A DNA stretch of 37,690 bases, taken from NCBI GenBank assembly GCA_949432885.1, contig CASQXY010000013.1, forward strand, positions 1 through 37,690, read 5' to 3'. The notes below the pieces were generated by a model. The model saw only the letters and a list, made by a program, of their open reading frames with translations, did no database searches and was not told the DNA's origin. Source of the stretch: an uncultured bacterium. GTDB taxonomy: Bacteria > Bacillota > Clostridia > Christensenellales > CAG-917. The translations under genes were made by a program, and so were the position numbers. Shown here in pieces: positions 8,017-16,962 of the stretch; position 1 is the stretch's first letter, and the number at the start of each line of letters is the position of its first letter.

Positions 8017-8748
8017 ATGAAAAAAGACAGAAAAAAGATGACAAGATTCGCGCGCAAAAGCAGAGGCTACGATATAAAAGCGGTCGAGAAGTTTATCGCG
8101 GAAGAGCAGACCCGTGCCGATGAGGTACAGCTCAACCAACGCGAGCGTATAAACGCGCTTACGGAGGAGTGCAACAGACTGTCCGAAGAAATAGAGGAGC
8201 TCAGAGGCAGAGAGGAGCAAATTAAATCCGCATTTATCGTAGCTTCGCGCAATGCGGATAAAATGACCGAGGACGTCAAAAGCAGATATGCGGCGGAGTT
8301 GGAGCGCTTAAAGCTGTTCAGAGCGAAATGGACGGGCGCGTATGACCAGCTGAAGGAAAGGTATCATTTCGACAAAGACGCTTTGAATATGGAGAGCGTT
8401 GCGGTTTCTACTCAGCTCGAACTTCAAAAATTTCTCATGCAGGATTTTTCCTTGAACAAAGGCGGAGAAAGGGACGAAATGGAGGAGTATTTCCGCAGCG
8501 AGGTCGACAGACTCACAAAGCAACAGCTTGCGACGCAGAAAGGCTCGGCTAATAATTTAAAGGCGCGAATCGACGAGGGAGATTCCGTGCCATCTTCCGC
8601 GATAGAAGAGCTTAGGGGAAGAATAAAGGACGCCGAGACAAACAAGTCGAAGGTGCAGGGCAGCGCGGCGTTCTCGCTTGAAGAGGCGTTGAATCCCACC
8701 GAGAGCCTTGCGGATATATGCAAGTCGCTCGGGTTGAAGTCGCTGTAA
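8017..8748 (+). CDS. DivIVA-like coiled-coil protein
   Basis: The 243-residue product begins MKKDRKKMTRFARKSRGYD and continues KAVEKFIAEE. The F-x-R-K-x-RGYD-x-x-x-V-x-x-F pattern is that of the N-terminal membrane-binding segment of DivIVA/GpsB proteins (compare FRGYDEDEVNEFL in DivIVA). A long heptad-type coiled coil follows (about 26-105), and further charged helices run to about 210. DivIVA proteins sense curved membrane and recruit division or polarity factors. Whether this one does so is inference. The frame is open back to 7927, but AAGAGG five bases before 8017 and the family-like start favour 8017. It stands alone between terminators. Confidence 0.65.
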   Translation: MKKDRKKMTRFARKSRGYDIKAVEKFIAEEQTRADEVQLNQRERINALTEECNRLSEEIEELRGREEQIKSAFIVASRNADKMTEDVKSRYAAELERLKLFRAKWTGAYDQLKERYHFDKDALNMESVAVSTQLELQKFLMQDFSLNKGGERDEMEEYFRSEVDRLTKQQLATQKGSANNLKARIDEGDSVPSSAIEELRGRIKDAETNKSKVQGSAAFSLEEALNPTESLADICKSLGLKSL

Positions 8749-8881
8749 AGCATGTTTTTTTCCATGCGAAAATATTTTTGAGCGTAAGGAGCGTAAGCGG
8801 GATAAATTATAGCAGGCAGAAATCGTTAAGTAATAATATTAATCCTATATAAATTAAAGAGTATAACAATATAATGGATAT

Positions 8882-8911
8882 AAAAAACGGGCGCATATAC
8901 GCCCGTTTTTT
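8882..8911. terminator. Bidirectional terminator between two convergent genes
   Basis: Twelve-base arms AAAAAACGGGCG (8882-8893) and CGCCCGTTTTTT (8900-8911) around CATATA. T runs on both strands serve the DivIVA-like gene (plus) and the lipoprotein gene (minus). Confidence 0.92.
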
Positions 8912-8928
8912 CTTGTATATTGGTTGAA

Positions 8929-9825
8929 TTATTGAATGGAGAGAGATTTCAAAGAATACTGCATCTCGAATCTTTCGCCCGTAGCCTCGTTTTTGTAAGG
9001 CTCTATTATCTTGACCAGAATATTTTTGATAGGCCAGTTTTGGTAGGTGATATTAGCGTCGTCGGCGGCGTAGTAGAGAGTTTGAGACATTCCCGTAACC
9101 TGCGTGGAGCGCGAAATGCCAATCTGATAGCAGGGCACGCCTTTTTCCGCATAGGCGTGGAGCGTATCGGTATAAGCGGTCTTTATTTCCGCAACGGAAT
9201 TGCCGCTTGCCGTAATAGTAGCCGTCGCTGCCTCGGTTTCGGTTACGAGCGGAAGAGAGAAGGAAAGAGCAAGACCCGAGGAAAAAGTAGTCACCGAACG
9301 CAGCGCCTGTTGGAACTGATTGTTGTCGAACACCGTTCCCGACGCGCCCACCGAGCCGCTTGAAGATTCGCCGTTTAGTATGCGCGTGTACTCGTAGTTG
9401 CCGCCCGCATAGGTGCCTTGCACGCTGAAAGTATTTTTGCCGTTTACGTTTTGGATTCTGTACGAATAAGCGGGCACCATATAGCTCGTGCCGCCGACCA
9501 AATTGTAGTAGCATCCCGTTTCGTATATCGTATCTTTATGCGCGAGTCTGCCTCTTACGAGTATACCTTCCTGCACATTTTTGAGAGTCGCGGTTCCGAA
9601 ATCTGTTATCTCACTGCCTGCGTTATATGCGTCGAGGCTGACCGTGTACGTGCCGGTAGAATTGTCGGCGGTGTCGAGAACGTCGTATTCAAACTGCTCG
9701 TGACGGTGGTGTTGCAAAATATTCGCAAGCTGACCCTGCGGTGTCGCCTTGTTGCAGGCGGTGAGTCCTATCCCGATTGTCAGAGTCATCACTAAAATTA
9801 AACAGATAAGTATAATCTTTTTCAT
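8929..9825 (-). CDS. Predicted lipoprotein of unknown function
   Basis: The 298-residue protein starts MKKIILICLILVMTLTIG with lipobox LTAC (C24), so it should be secreted, lipidated by Lgt and cleaved by signal peptidase II. The mature part is rich in Ser, Thr, Tyr and Asn with beta-type alternation, for example YTVSLDAYNAGSE, GGTSYMVPAYSYR and TATITASGNSVAEIKT. I recognise no domain. The frame is open to 9885, but the signal peptide fixes the start at 9825. TATAAT (9835-9840 on the minus strand) lies only nine bases before that ATG and no Shine-Dalgarno site is visible, so the mRNA may be nearly leaderless. Confidence 0.75.
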   Translation of the reverse strand: MKKIILICLILVMTLTIGIGLTACNKATPQGQLANILQHHRHEQFEYDVLDTADNSTGTYTVSLDAYNAGSEITDFGTATLKNVQEGILVRGRLAHKDTIYETGCYYNLVGGTSYMVPAYSYRIQNVNGKNTFSVQGTYAGGNYEYTRILNGESSSGSVGASGTVFDNNQFQQALRSVTTFSSGLALSFSLPLVTETEAATATITASGNSVAEIKTAYTDTLHAYAEKGVPCYQIGISRSTQVTGMSQTLYYAADDANITYQNWPIKNILVKIIEPYKNEATGERFEMQYSLKSLSIQ

Positions 9826-9834
9826 AATAAAGCC

Positions 9835-9862
9835 ATTATAACATAAAAAATTCAAACCGCAA
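9835..9862 (-). promoter_or_regulatory. Promoter of the lipoprotein gene
   Basis: Minus strand TTGCGG (9857-9862), 16 bp spacer, TATAAT (9835-9840). The predicted +1 falls two or three bases before the ATG. Confidence 0.6.
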
Positions 9863-10004
9863 CTTAAATAGAGTCTATTATTCAAATATAGCCGCCGAAT
9901 AAAGTATATTGGACTCGGAATTTCGGTTTTTAAGTGCGATTTTCAAACGGAGCGCGACGTTTTCTGCTGTCGCAAAGTCAAATTTATATACCGTCCCGAT
10001 AATT

Positions 10005-10037
10005 AAATAAATAAAAACTGTTAGTTTTTATTTATTT
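10005..10037. repeat. AT-rich 15 bp perfect inverted repeat upstream of addB
   Basis: AAATAAATAAAAACT (10005-10019), loop GTT, and the exact complement (10023-10037). It ends 11 bases before the addB -35. It lies between diverging genes, so it is not an obvious terminator; an operator or upstream promoter element is possible. Confidence 0.6.
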
Positions 10038-10048
10038 CGACATTGCCG

Positions 10049-10077
10049 TTGAAAGTTTGCGCGAGGACTGTTATAAT
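10049..10077 (+). promoter_or_regulatory. addB promoter, predicted leaderless
   Basis: TTGAAA (10049-10054), 17 bp spacer, TATAAT (10072-10077). The A of the addB ATG (10084) is seven bases after the -10, exactly where +1 is expected. Confidence 0.8.
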
Positions 10078-10083
10078 TCGGTT

Positions 10084-13000
10084 ATGAAAATAATCACTTC
10101 AAATTCATCTCGCTATGCGTACAGGGGCGTTTTGGAAGAACTGAAACTCCGCCGCAAAGAGAGTAATATAGTAATTGCGCCCGACAGATTCACGGCTTCC
10201 GTTGAAAGGGGGCTCATATCCTCCTTGGGAATAGAGAGCACCTTTGGCATAGAGGTCATGTCTTTTACGAGACTTGCGGACAGACTGGTAGGCAGAGCGA
10301 TAAAAAAGTGTCTAACGCCAGAGGGCTCCGTTATGCTCATAGGGCAGGTCATCGTGCAAAACCGAAACAAGCTAGAATACTACAAAAACGCCGCGTTCGC
10401 AAACGGATTTGAAAGCGAGCTTTATGCCGCGCTTACGGCAATACGCAACAGCGGCATAACGACGCAAGACCTGAAAGCGAAAATGAACGACATGCCTCCC
10501 TCTCTGAGAGCCAAGACGCACGATATCGCTCTCATATACGACGGATATCTGGATGCGCTCAGCGGCAGACACAGCGATTCGTCGACCAGACTGTATGCGC
10601 TTGCGGAGCACATAAAAAACCATCCCGAGAGCGTAGCCGCAATAAACTTTTACTGTACTGATATCTATGAGTTTTCCGCTCCTGAATTGGAGATTATATC
10701 CGCGCTTGTAAACAGCGCGCTGTCCGTTACGGTGGGCGTTACAAGCGGCTATGACAATCCAAACAGGCGCATATATCCCGACAGAGTTATAGCCAAACTC
10801 AAAGCGGCTTGCCGCGACAAAGTGACGGTGGAACGAAACGACGAGCCGCTGTCTCCGCCCGTACAGGCGATTTCGACAAGGCTGTTTTCCTATCGCCGTT
10901 CGGACGTCGGAACGGAAAACGGCGGAAAGGTGACGCTGCGCGTAGCAAAGGACAGATACGAAGAAATCCTAGCATTCGCGCTTGACGTTGTAGAGCACGT
11001 AAGAGCGGGCGGAAGATATAAGGACTTCGAGGTGTTCGTAAGCGATACGGACGACTATGCGGCGGAACTCAAAGCAGTTTTTTCGAGGTACGGAATCCCT
11101 TTTTTCATTGACGATAAGGAATTGCTGTCCGAGCAGACAAAGGTGCGCTACATGCTCGACGCCGTTGCATGCGCAAGAAGCGGTTTTCGCAGAAGAGAGG
11201 TGCTTGATTTCGTAAAGAATCCGCTTTTCTGCTATGTTGCGGGAGGAGAAGACAACGTCTATCTGTTTGAGAATTACGTGCTGAAATATAATATAGACCG
11301 TTCCCGCTTTTTCAGTGAATTTACACTAAAAGAGGATTTAAAGTATTCAAAATTCAGTAATAAAGGCGCGGATTGCAAAAACTGCGTCCAAAATCCACCG
11401 CCTGCCGAGAACGCAGCGCCCGAGGCGGTGCGCAGGATTCTTGTCGAAATCATGTCTCCGCTCACATCAAAAGGAAACGTTGATATCGGGGATTTTGTAA
11501 AAGCGGCGAGGCTCATGCTTGAAAACTGCGACAGCGCGTGGAGAGCTCATGTGGAAAGGCTCGCAGAGCTTAGCGAGTATTATCGCAAGTGTGCGGAGCA
11601 AGTCGATAAAAAGCTGTCGGACGTGCTCGAAGAGATAGAAACAGTGCTAGATATGCAGACGGACGTGGCAGGGTTTGAGAACATATTCAAATCCATGCTG
11701 AAAACTCTGAAAATCGCGCTTGTGCCAACCTATCTCGACTGCGTGTTTGTAGGCAGTTACGACAGTAGGTTTATGGGCGCGGGGCATATTTATATGATGG
11801 GCGCGACAAACGACAAATTCCCGAGAGCGTCGGGAGGCGGCGCGGTGCTCACTCCGAGAGACGAGGAGTATTTCCAAAAAATAGGGCTCAGCGTGACTCC
11901 CAACGAGAGGCAGAAGCTGATGACTGATATGTACGCGGTTTGCGACATAATGAAAAAACCGCACGGCAGGCTCTGCGTAAGCTATCCCGAATCGGGAGGC
12001 GGCGCGGCGCTCCGCCCCTCGGTAGCGATAAGGGAGCTTGCGGATTTGCTGTGCGAGAACGGCGCTCCTCTCAAAATAGAAAGGATAGATTTTGAAAGGC
12101 TCACGAGGCTTGGAGCGGAGGCATGCGCAAGGCGTTCCGCTACGCTGTTCGCAACTGAAAAAAGCAGTTATTACGAGGTTTTGCGCAACGCCGCGTCAGG
12201 TCGCGTTCCTCTCGAAGAGAGAGAAGCGTACGGTTCGGCGCTTATGTGCATGTCGGAAAGCGACAGACGGAGACTGGACGGGATATACGATACTCCCGAG
12301 AGGATATCTCTGCCAAAGGACGCGTATTTTGCCGAAAGCACGAGCGTAAGCAGACTGGAAACCTTTTTCAAGTGTCCTTACTCTCATTATTTCAATTACA
12401 TCCTCGGACTGAAAAAACGAAAGGACGGCACGCAGGAGGGCACGGAAAACGGCACAGTGCTCCACTTTGTTCTGGAAAGATTTTTTTCGGACGTGCGCGA
12501 CGGAATGATAACTTCAAAAAAACAGATACGTCAGAAGGCGTACGCTTATTTCGACGAGGCCATAATCGCAAACGGCTTCACGGTGCTGCTGGAAAAAGCG
12601 GATACCGGCAGACTGCTTGCGAGGGTAAAAGAAGAGGGCGTGCAGGTCTGCGAGGATTTGTACGATATATCTCTGCGCTCCGAGTTTAAGCCCGCGTTGC
12701 TGGAAGCCAAAATAGGAGAGAACGGAATAAACCCTATGTCGCTGACGGTCGGCGGCAAAAAAATAAGGTTGAAAGGCACTATTGACAGAGTCGATATGCT
12801 TGACGACATGTTTACAGTTGTGGATTACAAGACTTACAAGAGCGCCGACCTTACTTTAAAAGAGCTTTACTATGGGCAGAAGATACAGCTTTATATCTAT
12901 ATGAAAGCGGTCGAGGAAAGCTTGAAAGCCAATCCCGTAGGCGTTTTTTATCTTCCTATTTTCGCAGGTTTTACAGGCGATGGGACGGACAGATATAAAT

Positions 13001-13368
13001 ATAAAGGGCAGGTCACGGACAAAACGGAAATTATGCGGAAGCTGGATTCTTTGGCGGCTGACGACCCGAAAAAATCAGTGATACCTTTCAAACAGACGCG
13101 CGACACGTTGAGTTCGGAGGTGCATTTGACAAAAGAGAGCTTCGATATGCTAGGCGAATATGCCAAAAATCTCGCGGCAAAGGGCGCGGAGGAAATTGCG
13201 AACGGATACATAAAGCCTTCGCCCGTCAAAGACGCGTGCAAGCGATGCAGGTACTTTGAAATCTGCTCCTATTGCGAGCGCGAGGAACGCAAGTTTATGA
13301 AAACGTCCATGTCGTCCTTCAAAACGGAGACGGAACCTGCGGAGGTGAATTATGACGCATTACAATGA
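10084..13368 (+). CDS. addB: ATP-dependent helicase/nuclease AddB
   Basis: AddB is the second nuclease and structural subunit of AddAB, which resects double-strand breaks up to Chi sites for RecA. The 1094-residue protein opens KIITSNSSRYAYRGVL. Near the C-terminus it has SRLETFFKCPYSHYF (C764), GTIDRVDMLDD, and VVDYK of the PD-(D/E)xK nuclease. A cysteine cluster C1052-x2-C1055-x5-C1061 follows, which with C764 gives the AddB iron-sulphur pattern. An extra C1064 is also present. A TTG at 10057 opens the same frame but overlaps the promoter, so ATG 10084 is preferred. It overlaps addA by 17 bp. Confidence 0.96.
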   Translation: MKIITSNSSRYAYRGVLEELKLRRKESNIVIAPDRFTASVERGLISSLGIESTFGIEVMSFTRLADRLVGRAIKKCLTPEGSVMLIGQVIVQNRNKLEYYKNAAFANGFESELYAALTAIRNSGITTQDLKAKMNDMPPSLRAKTHDIALIYDGYLDALSGRHSDSSTRLYALAEHIKNHPESVAAINFYCTDIYEFSAPELEIISALVNSALSVTVGVTSGYDNPNRRIYPDRVIAKLKAACRDKVTVERNDEPLSPPVQAISTRLFSYRRSDVGTENGGKVTLRVAKDRYEEILAFALDVVEHVRAGGRYKDFEVFVSDTDDYAAELKAVFSRYGIPFFIDDKELLSEQTKVRYMLDAVACARSGFRRREVLDFVKNPLFCYVAGGEDNVYLFENYVLKYNIDRSRFFSEFTLKEDLKYSKFSNKGADCKNCVQNPPPAENAAPEAVRRILVEIMSPLTSKGNVDIGDFVKAARLMLENCDSAWRAHVERLAELSEYYRKCAEQVDKKLSDVLEEIETVLDMQTDVAGFENIFKSMLKTLKIALVPTYLDCVFVGSYDSRFMGAGHIYMMGATNDKFPRASGGGAVLTPRDEEYFQKIGLSVTPNERQKLMTDMYAVCDIMKKPHGRLCVSYPESGGGAALRPSVAIRELADLLCENGAPLKIERIDFERLTRLGAEACARRSATLFATEKSSYYEVLRNAASGRVPLEEREAYGSALMCMSESDRRRLDGIYDTPERISLPKDAYFAESTSVSRLETFFKCPYSHYFNYILGLKKRKDGTQEGTENGTVLHFVLERFFSDVRDGMITSKKQIRQKAYAYFDEAIIANGFTVLLEKADTGRLLARVKEEGVQVCEDLYDISLRSEFKPALLEAKIGENGINPMSLTVGGKKIRLKGTIDRVDMLDDMFTVVDYKTYKSADLTLKELYYGQKIQLYIYMKAVEESLKANPVGVFYLPIFAGFTGDGTDRYKYKGQVTDKTEIMRKLDSLAADDPKKSVIPFKQTRDTLSSEVHLTKESFDMLGEYAKNLAAKGAEEIANGYIKPSPVKDACKRCRYFEICSYCEREERKFMKTSMSSFKTETEPAEVNYDALQ

Positions 13369-16300
13369 AAAAAATACGGTTGTCGCGGATGTCATAAAAC
13401 CTAATGCCGCAGACGAAATCAGACTGGAAAAATTGAAAAAAGACGGCAATCTTACTCTTACCGAGGCTCAGAAGCAAGCGGTGCTCGCAAAGGGAAAGAT
13501 TCTCGTTTCGGCGGCGGCGGGAAGCGGAAAAACCTCGACCATGGTCAAGCGTATCATTCTTATGATTGCCGAGGGCGTGAGCCTTCGTAATATGTTGGTG
13601 CTCGTATATAACACCGCGGCGGCGGACGAGCTGAAAGAGCGGCTTCACCTCGAACTTTTCAATATGGCGTGCTCCGAAACGGGAGAACTAAGAGAGCGCT
13701 TCGGTCGGGAGCTTGACGAGCTTCCTCTTTGTCATATCTGTACGATACACAGCTTTTGCAACTCTCTCATACGCGACAATTTCGAGAAGCTCGGGATATC
13801 GCCTACCTTCGACGTGCTTGACGAGCAGGCGCACGCCGCGTATATGAACGAGGCTCTCAATAATGTTTTCGAGGAGTATTCCGAGGAGGGCGACGGGGAG
13901 TTTTCGGATATCGCGGAGATATTTTTGCAGGCGAGAAAGGAAGACAATCTGAAAACCAACATAATGAAACTGCGCGGAATTATAGACGTTCAGCCTGACA
14001 GAGAGGAGTTTATAAAAAGAGCTCTGGAATGCTTCGAGAGCTTTGATGAGAGCGAATTTATTGCCGTTCTAGAACACTATTATAAACGCTTTTTTGAAGA
14101 CGCGTCGGAGAGACTCTCGGATATCGAAGAAACGCTGTCCGCAATGTCCGTCGGCAGATTTTCGGAGGCGGTTTCCGAGACGTTGTCCTTTTGTACACAG
14201 GAACTGAATGCGTCGACGTTCAGGGAAATGCTATATATAGCTTCCGAATGCGAAAAGCCCGTTTTAGGCAGGAGAAGCCCCAAACTCGGCGAGCTTGAAA
14301 AGCAGACGACGGATATTGCCAAGTCGTATATCGACGAGGTGTACGGCGTCTGCGAGGAGCTTGAAGAATTATATGAATATTTAGAAGATTTTGAAGTTTA
14401 TCATGCACAAAACGCAGTTTATATAAAAAAATTGATAGAAATAACCAAGCGTTTTGACGATGAGCTCAAAAAAATCAAAAAAGAAGCGCAGGTTCTGTCA
14501 TTTGAAGATTTACAGCACGACGCGGCAAAACTTCTTACGGAATATCCCGAGCTCGGCGGCGAATACGAAGCGGTATTTGTGGACGAGTATCAGGACGTCA
14601 ATCCAACGCAGGAATTTATCATAGAGCGCGTCGTAAAAGGCGAGTGCTTTATGGTGGGCGACGTAAAGCAGAGTATTTACGGGTTTAGACTGGCGGACCC
14701 CAAGATATTCCTGTCGAGGCAGGAAAGCTATAAGAACGGCGAAGGCATTGCGATAGATTTCAACCGCAATTTCAGAAGCGCGAAAAATATTCTCGCATTT
14801 GTAAACGGAGTTTTCAATGCAGTTATGACGGAGAGGAGCGCGGATGTAAACTATAAAGATACGGCGGCGTTCGAGCTAGACGGCGCGCCCGAGGGCGGAA
14901 ACGTTCAGATTCATCTTTTCACGGAAAAGAAAACGGAACGTTCGGAAGCGGAGGGGCTATACGACATTACCAATCACAGGCAGACGGAGGACGGCGCGTC
15001 GGCGTCCGAGAGCGAGGGGCGGTTTATCGCAAGCGAAATCCGAACGCTTGTCGGCAGAGCCAAACGCGAGGGAGGCGGATACATAGGCTACGGGGATATA
15101 GCTATACTTTTCCGCAGCCGTTCGCGCGGGGCGCAGCAGATTGTGGAACAGCTAAAAAAAGAGGGTATTCCGATAGACGAAAGCGTGTTCGGCAGAAGCA
15201 CGGCAAGGCCCGAGAGGGAAATCATATCAATGCTTCGAGTGCTTGACAATCCGCGGCAGGACATTCCGCTCGCTGGCTTTATGCTTTCCTTTTTCGGCGG
15301 TTACAGCGAGAGCGAGCTTGCGAACGTCGCTATGCGCGAAGGCGATTGCCTTTACGACAAGGTTTTGGCGTACGCGGCTTTTGAAAGCGGAGGTACAGGA
15401 GAAGCGCAGTCGCACAATTATGACGCGGCGCTCGGAGAAAAACTGCGCGGCACGCTGAAAATGCTCGACGGATACAGGATAAAAGCCAGCTTCAAGAGCG
15501 TGTCGGAGCTTATGGACGGAATCGTGTCCGATTTCTGCTACGACGCCTATCTGATGATGGGAGGAGAGGCGGAGACATACGGGCTTAAAGCGTTTATACA
15601 GAGCGCGGCGAAGCAGAACGACTGTTCATTGGGAAGATTTTTGGACGGTTATTCCGAACTTGCGGACAGCCGTGCGCCGGCAGGCGGAGGAGAGCGCGTG
15701 CATATATCCACCTTTCACGGGTTTAAGGGACTGGAAATCCCCGTGACGTTTGTGGCGGACTGTGCGTACGGATTCAACTACGAATCGGGAAGCGGAGATT
15801 TGGTTGCGCTCGGAACGGGTTATATCGGACTTAAATATTTCGATTTCAAAAGGAAGCTGAAATTCAACACTTTGTCGAGGCTGGCGGTTTCCAAGCTTGT
15901 AAAACAGCAGAGGCTGAAAGAGGAAATGCGTCTCTTTTACGTAGCTCTGACAAGGGCGAAGCAGACGACGTATGTGACCGCCGCGCTATCGGCAAAAAAG
16001 AGGAGCGAATTCGGCGCGGTCGAAAAGATAGGCGGAGCGGGATGCGATTTGGATTTTATATCCTCGGCGATATGCAGGGGAAGCGTAGACGCGCCGGTTT
16101 TCTGTCATACGTCCGAGGAGTTTGCGGCGCGCTCGATAGACGTGACGCACGGCGTTCTGCCCTCCGACCGCAGGCTGGCGGAATATATTCTGAAAGAGAG
16201 AGAATACGTTTATCCGCATGCCGCGTCCACAAGGCTGGCGATGAAATACAGCGTTTCGTCGGTATACAAAGCGGACGAAAAATCCGTACCCGTTTTTGAA

Positions 16301-16807
16301 GAAGGAGCGAACGTGGGTACGTTGTATCACAGGATAATGCAATATATCGATTTCTTTGCCAGAGGAGAGGAACAGGTGAAATCGGAGCTTGGACGACTGG
16401 TATCCGAGGGATTGATAACGGAAGAAGAAGCGGACAAAATCGACGTCTCGCTTATAGTCGGATGCCTTGACTGCGAGGTTATGGATATGGCGAGGAAGGC
16501 TCTGCTTAGCGGCAGGTGCCTCAGAGAACAGCCGTTTATGATGTACAAGCCCGCAAACGAAATACGCGAGGATTTCAACTCGTCGGATAAAGTTTTGGTT
16601 CAGGGAGTAATAGACCTTTTCATCAGCGGGGAACGAAACGTGCTGGTGGACTTCAAATACTCGCGTTTGGATGACAAAAAACTCGTTGAAAAGTACAAAA
16701 CGCAACTTAAACTGTATAAAACGGCAATAGAAAGTGCGATTTCGGAAAAAATTGACGAGGTTTTGATATATTCGTTTATCAGCGGACGCGCGCTTAGATG
16801 CGATTGA
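13352..16807 (+). CDS. addA: ATP-dependent helicase/nuclease AddA
   Basis: AddA is the 3'-5' SF1 helicase and first nuclease of AddAB. The 1151 residues include LTEAQKQAVLAKGKILVSAA and Walker A AAAGSGKT (54-61), VYNTAAADELKERL, the motif II region AVFVDEYQDVNPTQEF, motif III VGDVKQSIYGFR, STFHGFKGLEIPVTFV, and motif VI FYVALTRAKQ. The C-terminal RecB-type nuclease shows VLVDFKYSR, with D1100 and K1102 at the catalytic positions. GGAGGT lies a few bases before ATG 13352, inside the end of addB, so the two are translationally coupled. Length and gene order match the Bacillus arrangement. Confidence 0.97.
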   Translation: MTHYNEKNTVVADVIKPNAADEIRLEKLKKDGNLTLTEAQKQAVLAKGKILVSAAAGSGKTSTMVKRIILMIAEGVSLRNMLVLVYNTAAADELKERLHLELFNMACSETGELRERFGRELDELPLCHICTIHSFCNSLIRDNFEKLGISPTFDVLDEQAHAAYMNEALNNVFEEYSEEGDGEFSDIAEIFLQARKEDNLKTNIMKLRGIIDVQPDREEFIKRALECFESFDESEFIAVLEHYYKRFFEDASERLSDIEETLSAMSVGRFSEAVSETLSFCTQELNASTFREMLYIASECEKPVLGRRSPKLGELEKQTTDIAKSYIDEVYGVCEELEELYEYLEDFEVYHAQNAVYIKKLIEITKRFDDELKKIKKEAQVLSFEDLQHDAAKLLTEYPELGGEYEAVFVDEYQDVNPTQEFIIERVVKGECFMVGDVKQSIYGFRLADPKIFLSRQESYKNGEGIAIDFNRNFRSAKNILAFVNGVFNAVMTERSADVNYKDTAAFELDGAPEGGNVQIHLFTEKKTERSEAEGLYDITNHRQTEDGASASESEGRFIASEIRTLVGRAKREGGGYIGYGDIAILFRSRSRGAQQIVEQLKKEGIPIDESVFGRSTARPEREIISMLRVLDNPRQDIPLAGFMLSFFGGYSESELANVAMREGDCLYDKVLAYAAFESGGTGEAQSHNYDAALGEKLRGTLKMLDGYRIKASFKSVSELMDGIVSDFCYDAYLMMGGEAETYGLKAFIQSAAKQNDCSLGRFLDGYSELADSRAPAGGGERVHISTFHGFKGLEIPVTFVADCAYGFNYESGSGDLVALGTGYIGLKYFDFKRKLKFNTLSRLAVSKLVKQQRLKEEMRLFYVALTRAKQTTYVTAALSAKKRSEFGAVEKIGGAGCDLDFISSAICRGSVDAPVFCHTSEEFAARSIDVTHGVLPSDRRLAEYILKEREYVYPHAASTRLAMKYSVSSVYKADEKSVPVFEEGANVGTLYHRIMQYIDFFARGEEQVKSELGRLVSEGLITEEEADKIDVSLIVGCLDCEVMDMARKALLSGRCLREQPFMMYKPANEIREDFNSSDKVLVQGVIDLFISGERNVLVDFKYSRLDDKKLVEKYKTQLKLYKTAIESAISEKIDEVLIYSFISGRALRCD

Positions 16808-16897
16808 ATTGCAGATTTTGCGCGTTATGCGCATAAAGCGACTTTAAAGTATTGTGATATTACCTAAAATTAACAGTAAAAGTTTATCTAAAACTTA

Positions 16898-16926
16898 TTG
16901 CTTTTTTTCAGCATAGTCTGTATAAT
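16898..16926 (+). promoter_or_regulatory. Promoter of the two-gene operon 16963-19554
   Basis: TTGCTT (16898-16903), 17 bp spacer, TATAAT (16921-16926). The predicted +1 is 16933, the A of a short ATG ORF. Confidence 0.8.
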
Positions 16927-16932
16927 CTTATT

Positions 16933-16950
16933 ATGTATTTATGCGCGTAA
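16933..16950 (+). CDS. Possible five-codon leader ORF (MYLCA)
   Basis: ATG TAT TTA TGC GCG TAA begins at the predicted transcription start and its stop overlaps AAGGAGG, the ribosome site of the next gene. A ribosome on it would cover that site. It may be chance; there is no ribosome site of its own, so it would need leaderless initiation. Confidence 0.25.
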   Translation: MYLCA

Positions 16951-16962
16951 AGGAGGGAGAGG

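Noticed and set aside
10057-10083. Upstream TTG start for addB
   Set aside because: It lies between the -35 and -10 of a strong promoter and would not be transcribed from it; homology-like sequence starts at ATG 10084.
15986-16834. 282-codon minus-strand frame opposite the end of addA
   Set aside because: The sense strand encodes the conserved AddA nuclease domain; the antisense protein is Arg/Phe-rich and matches nothing.
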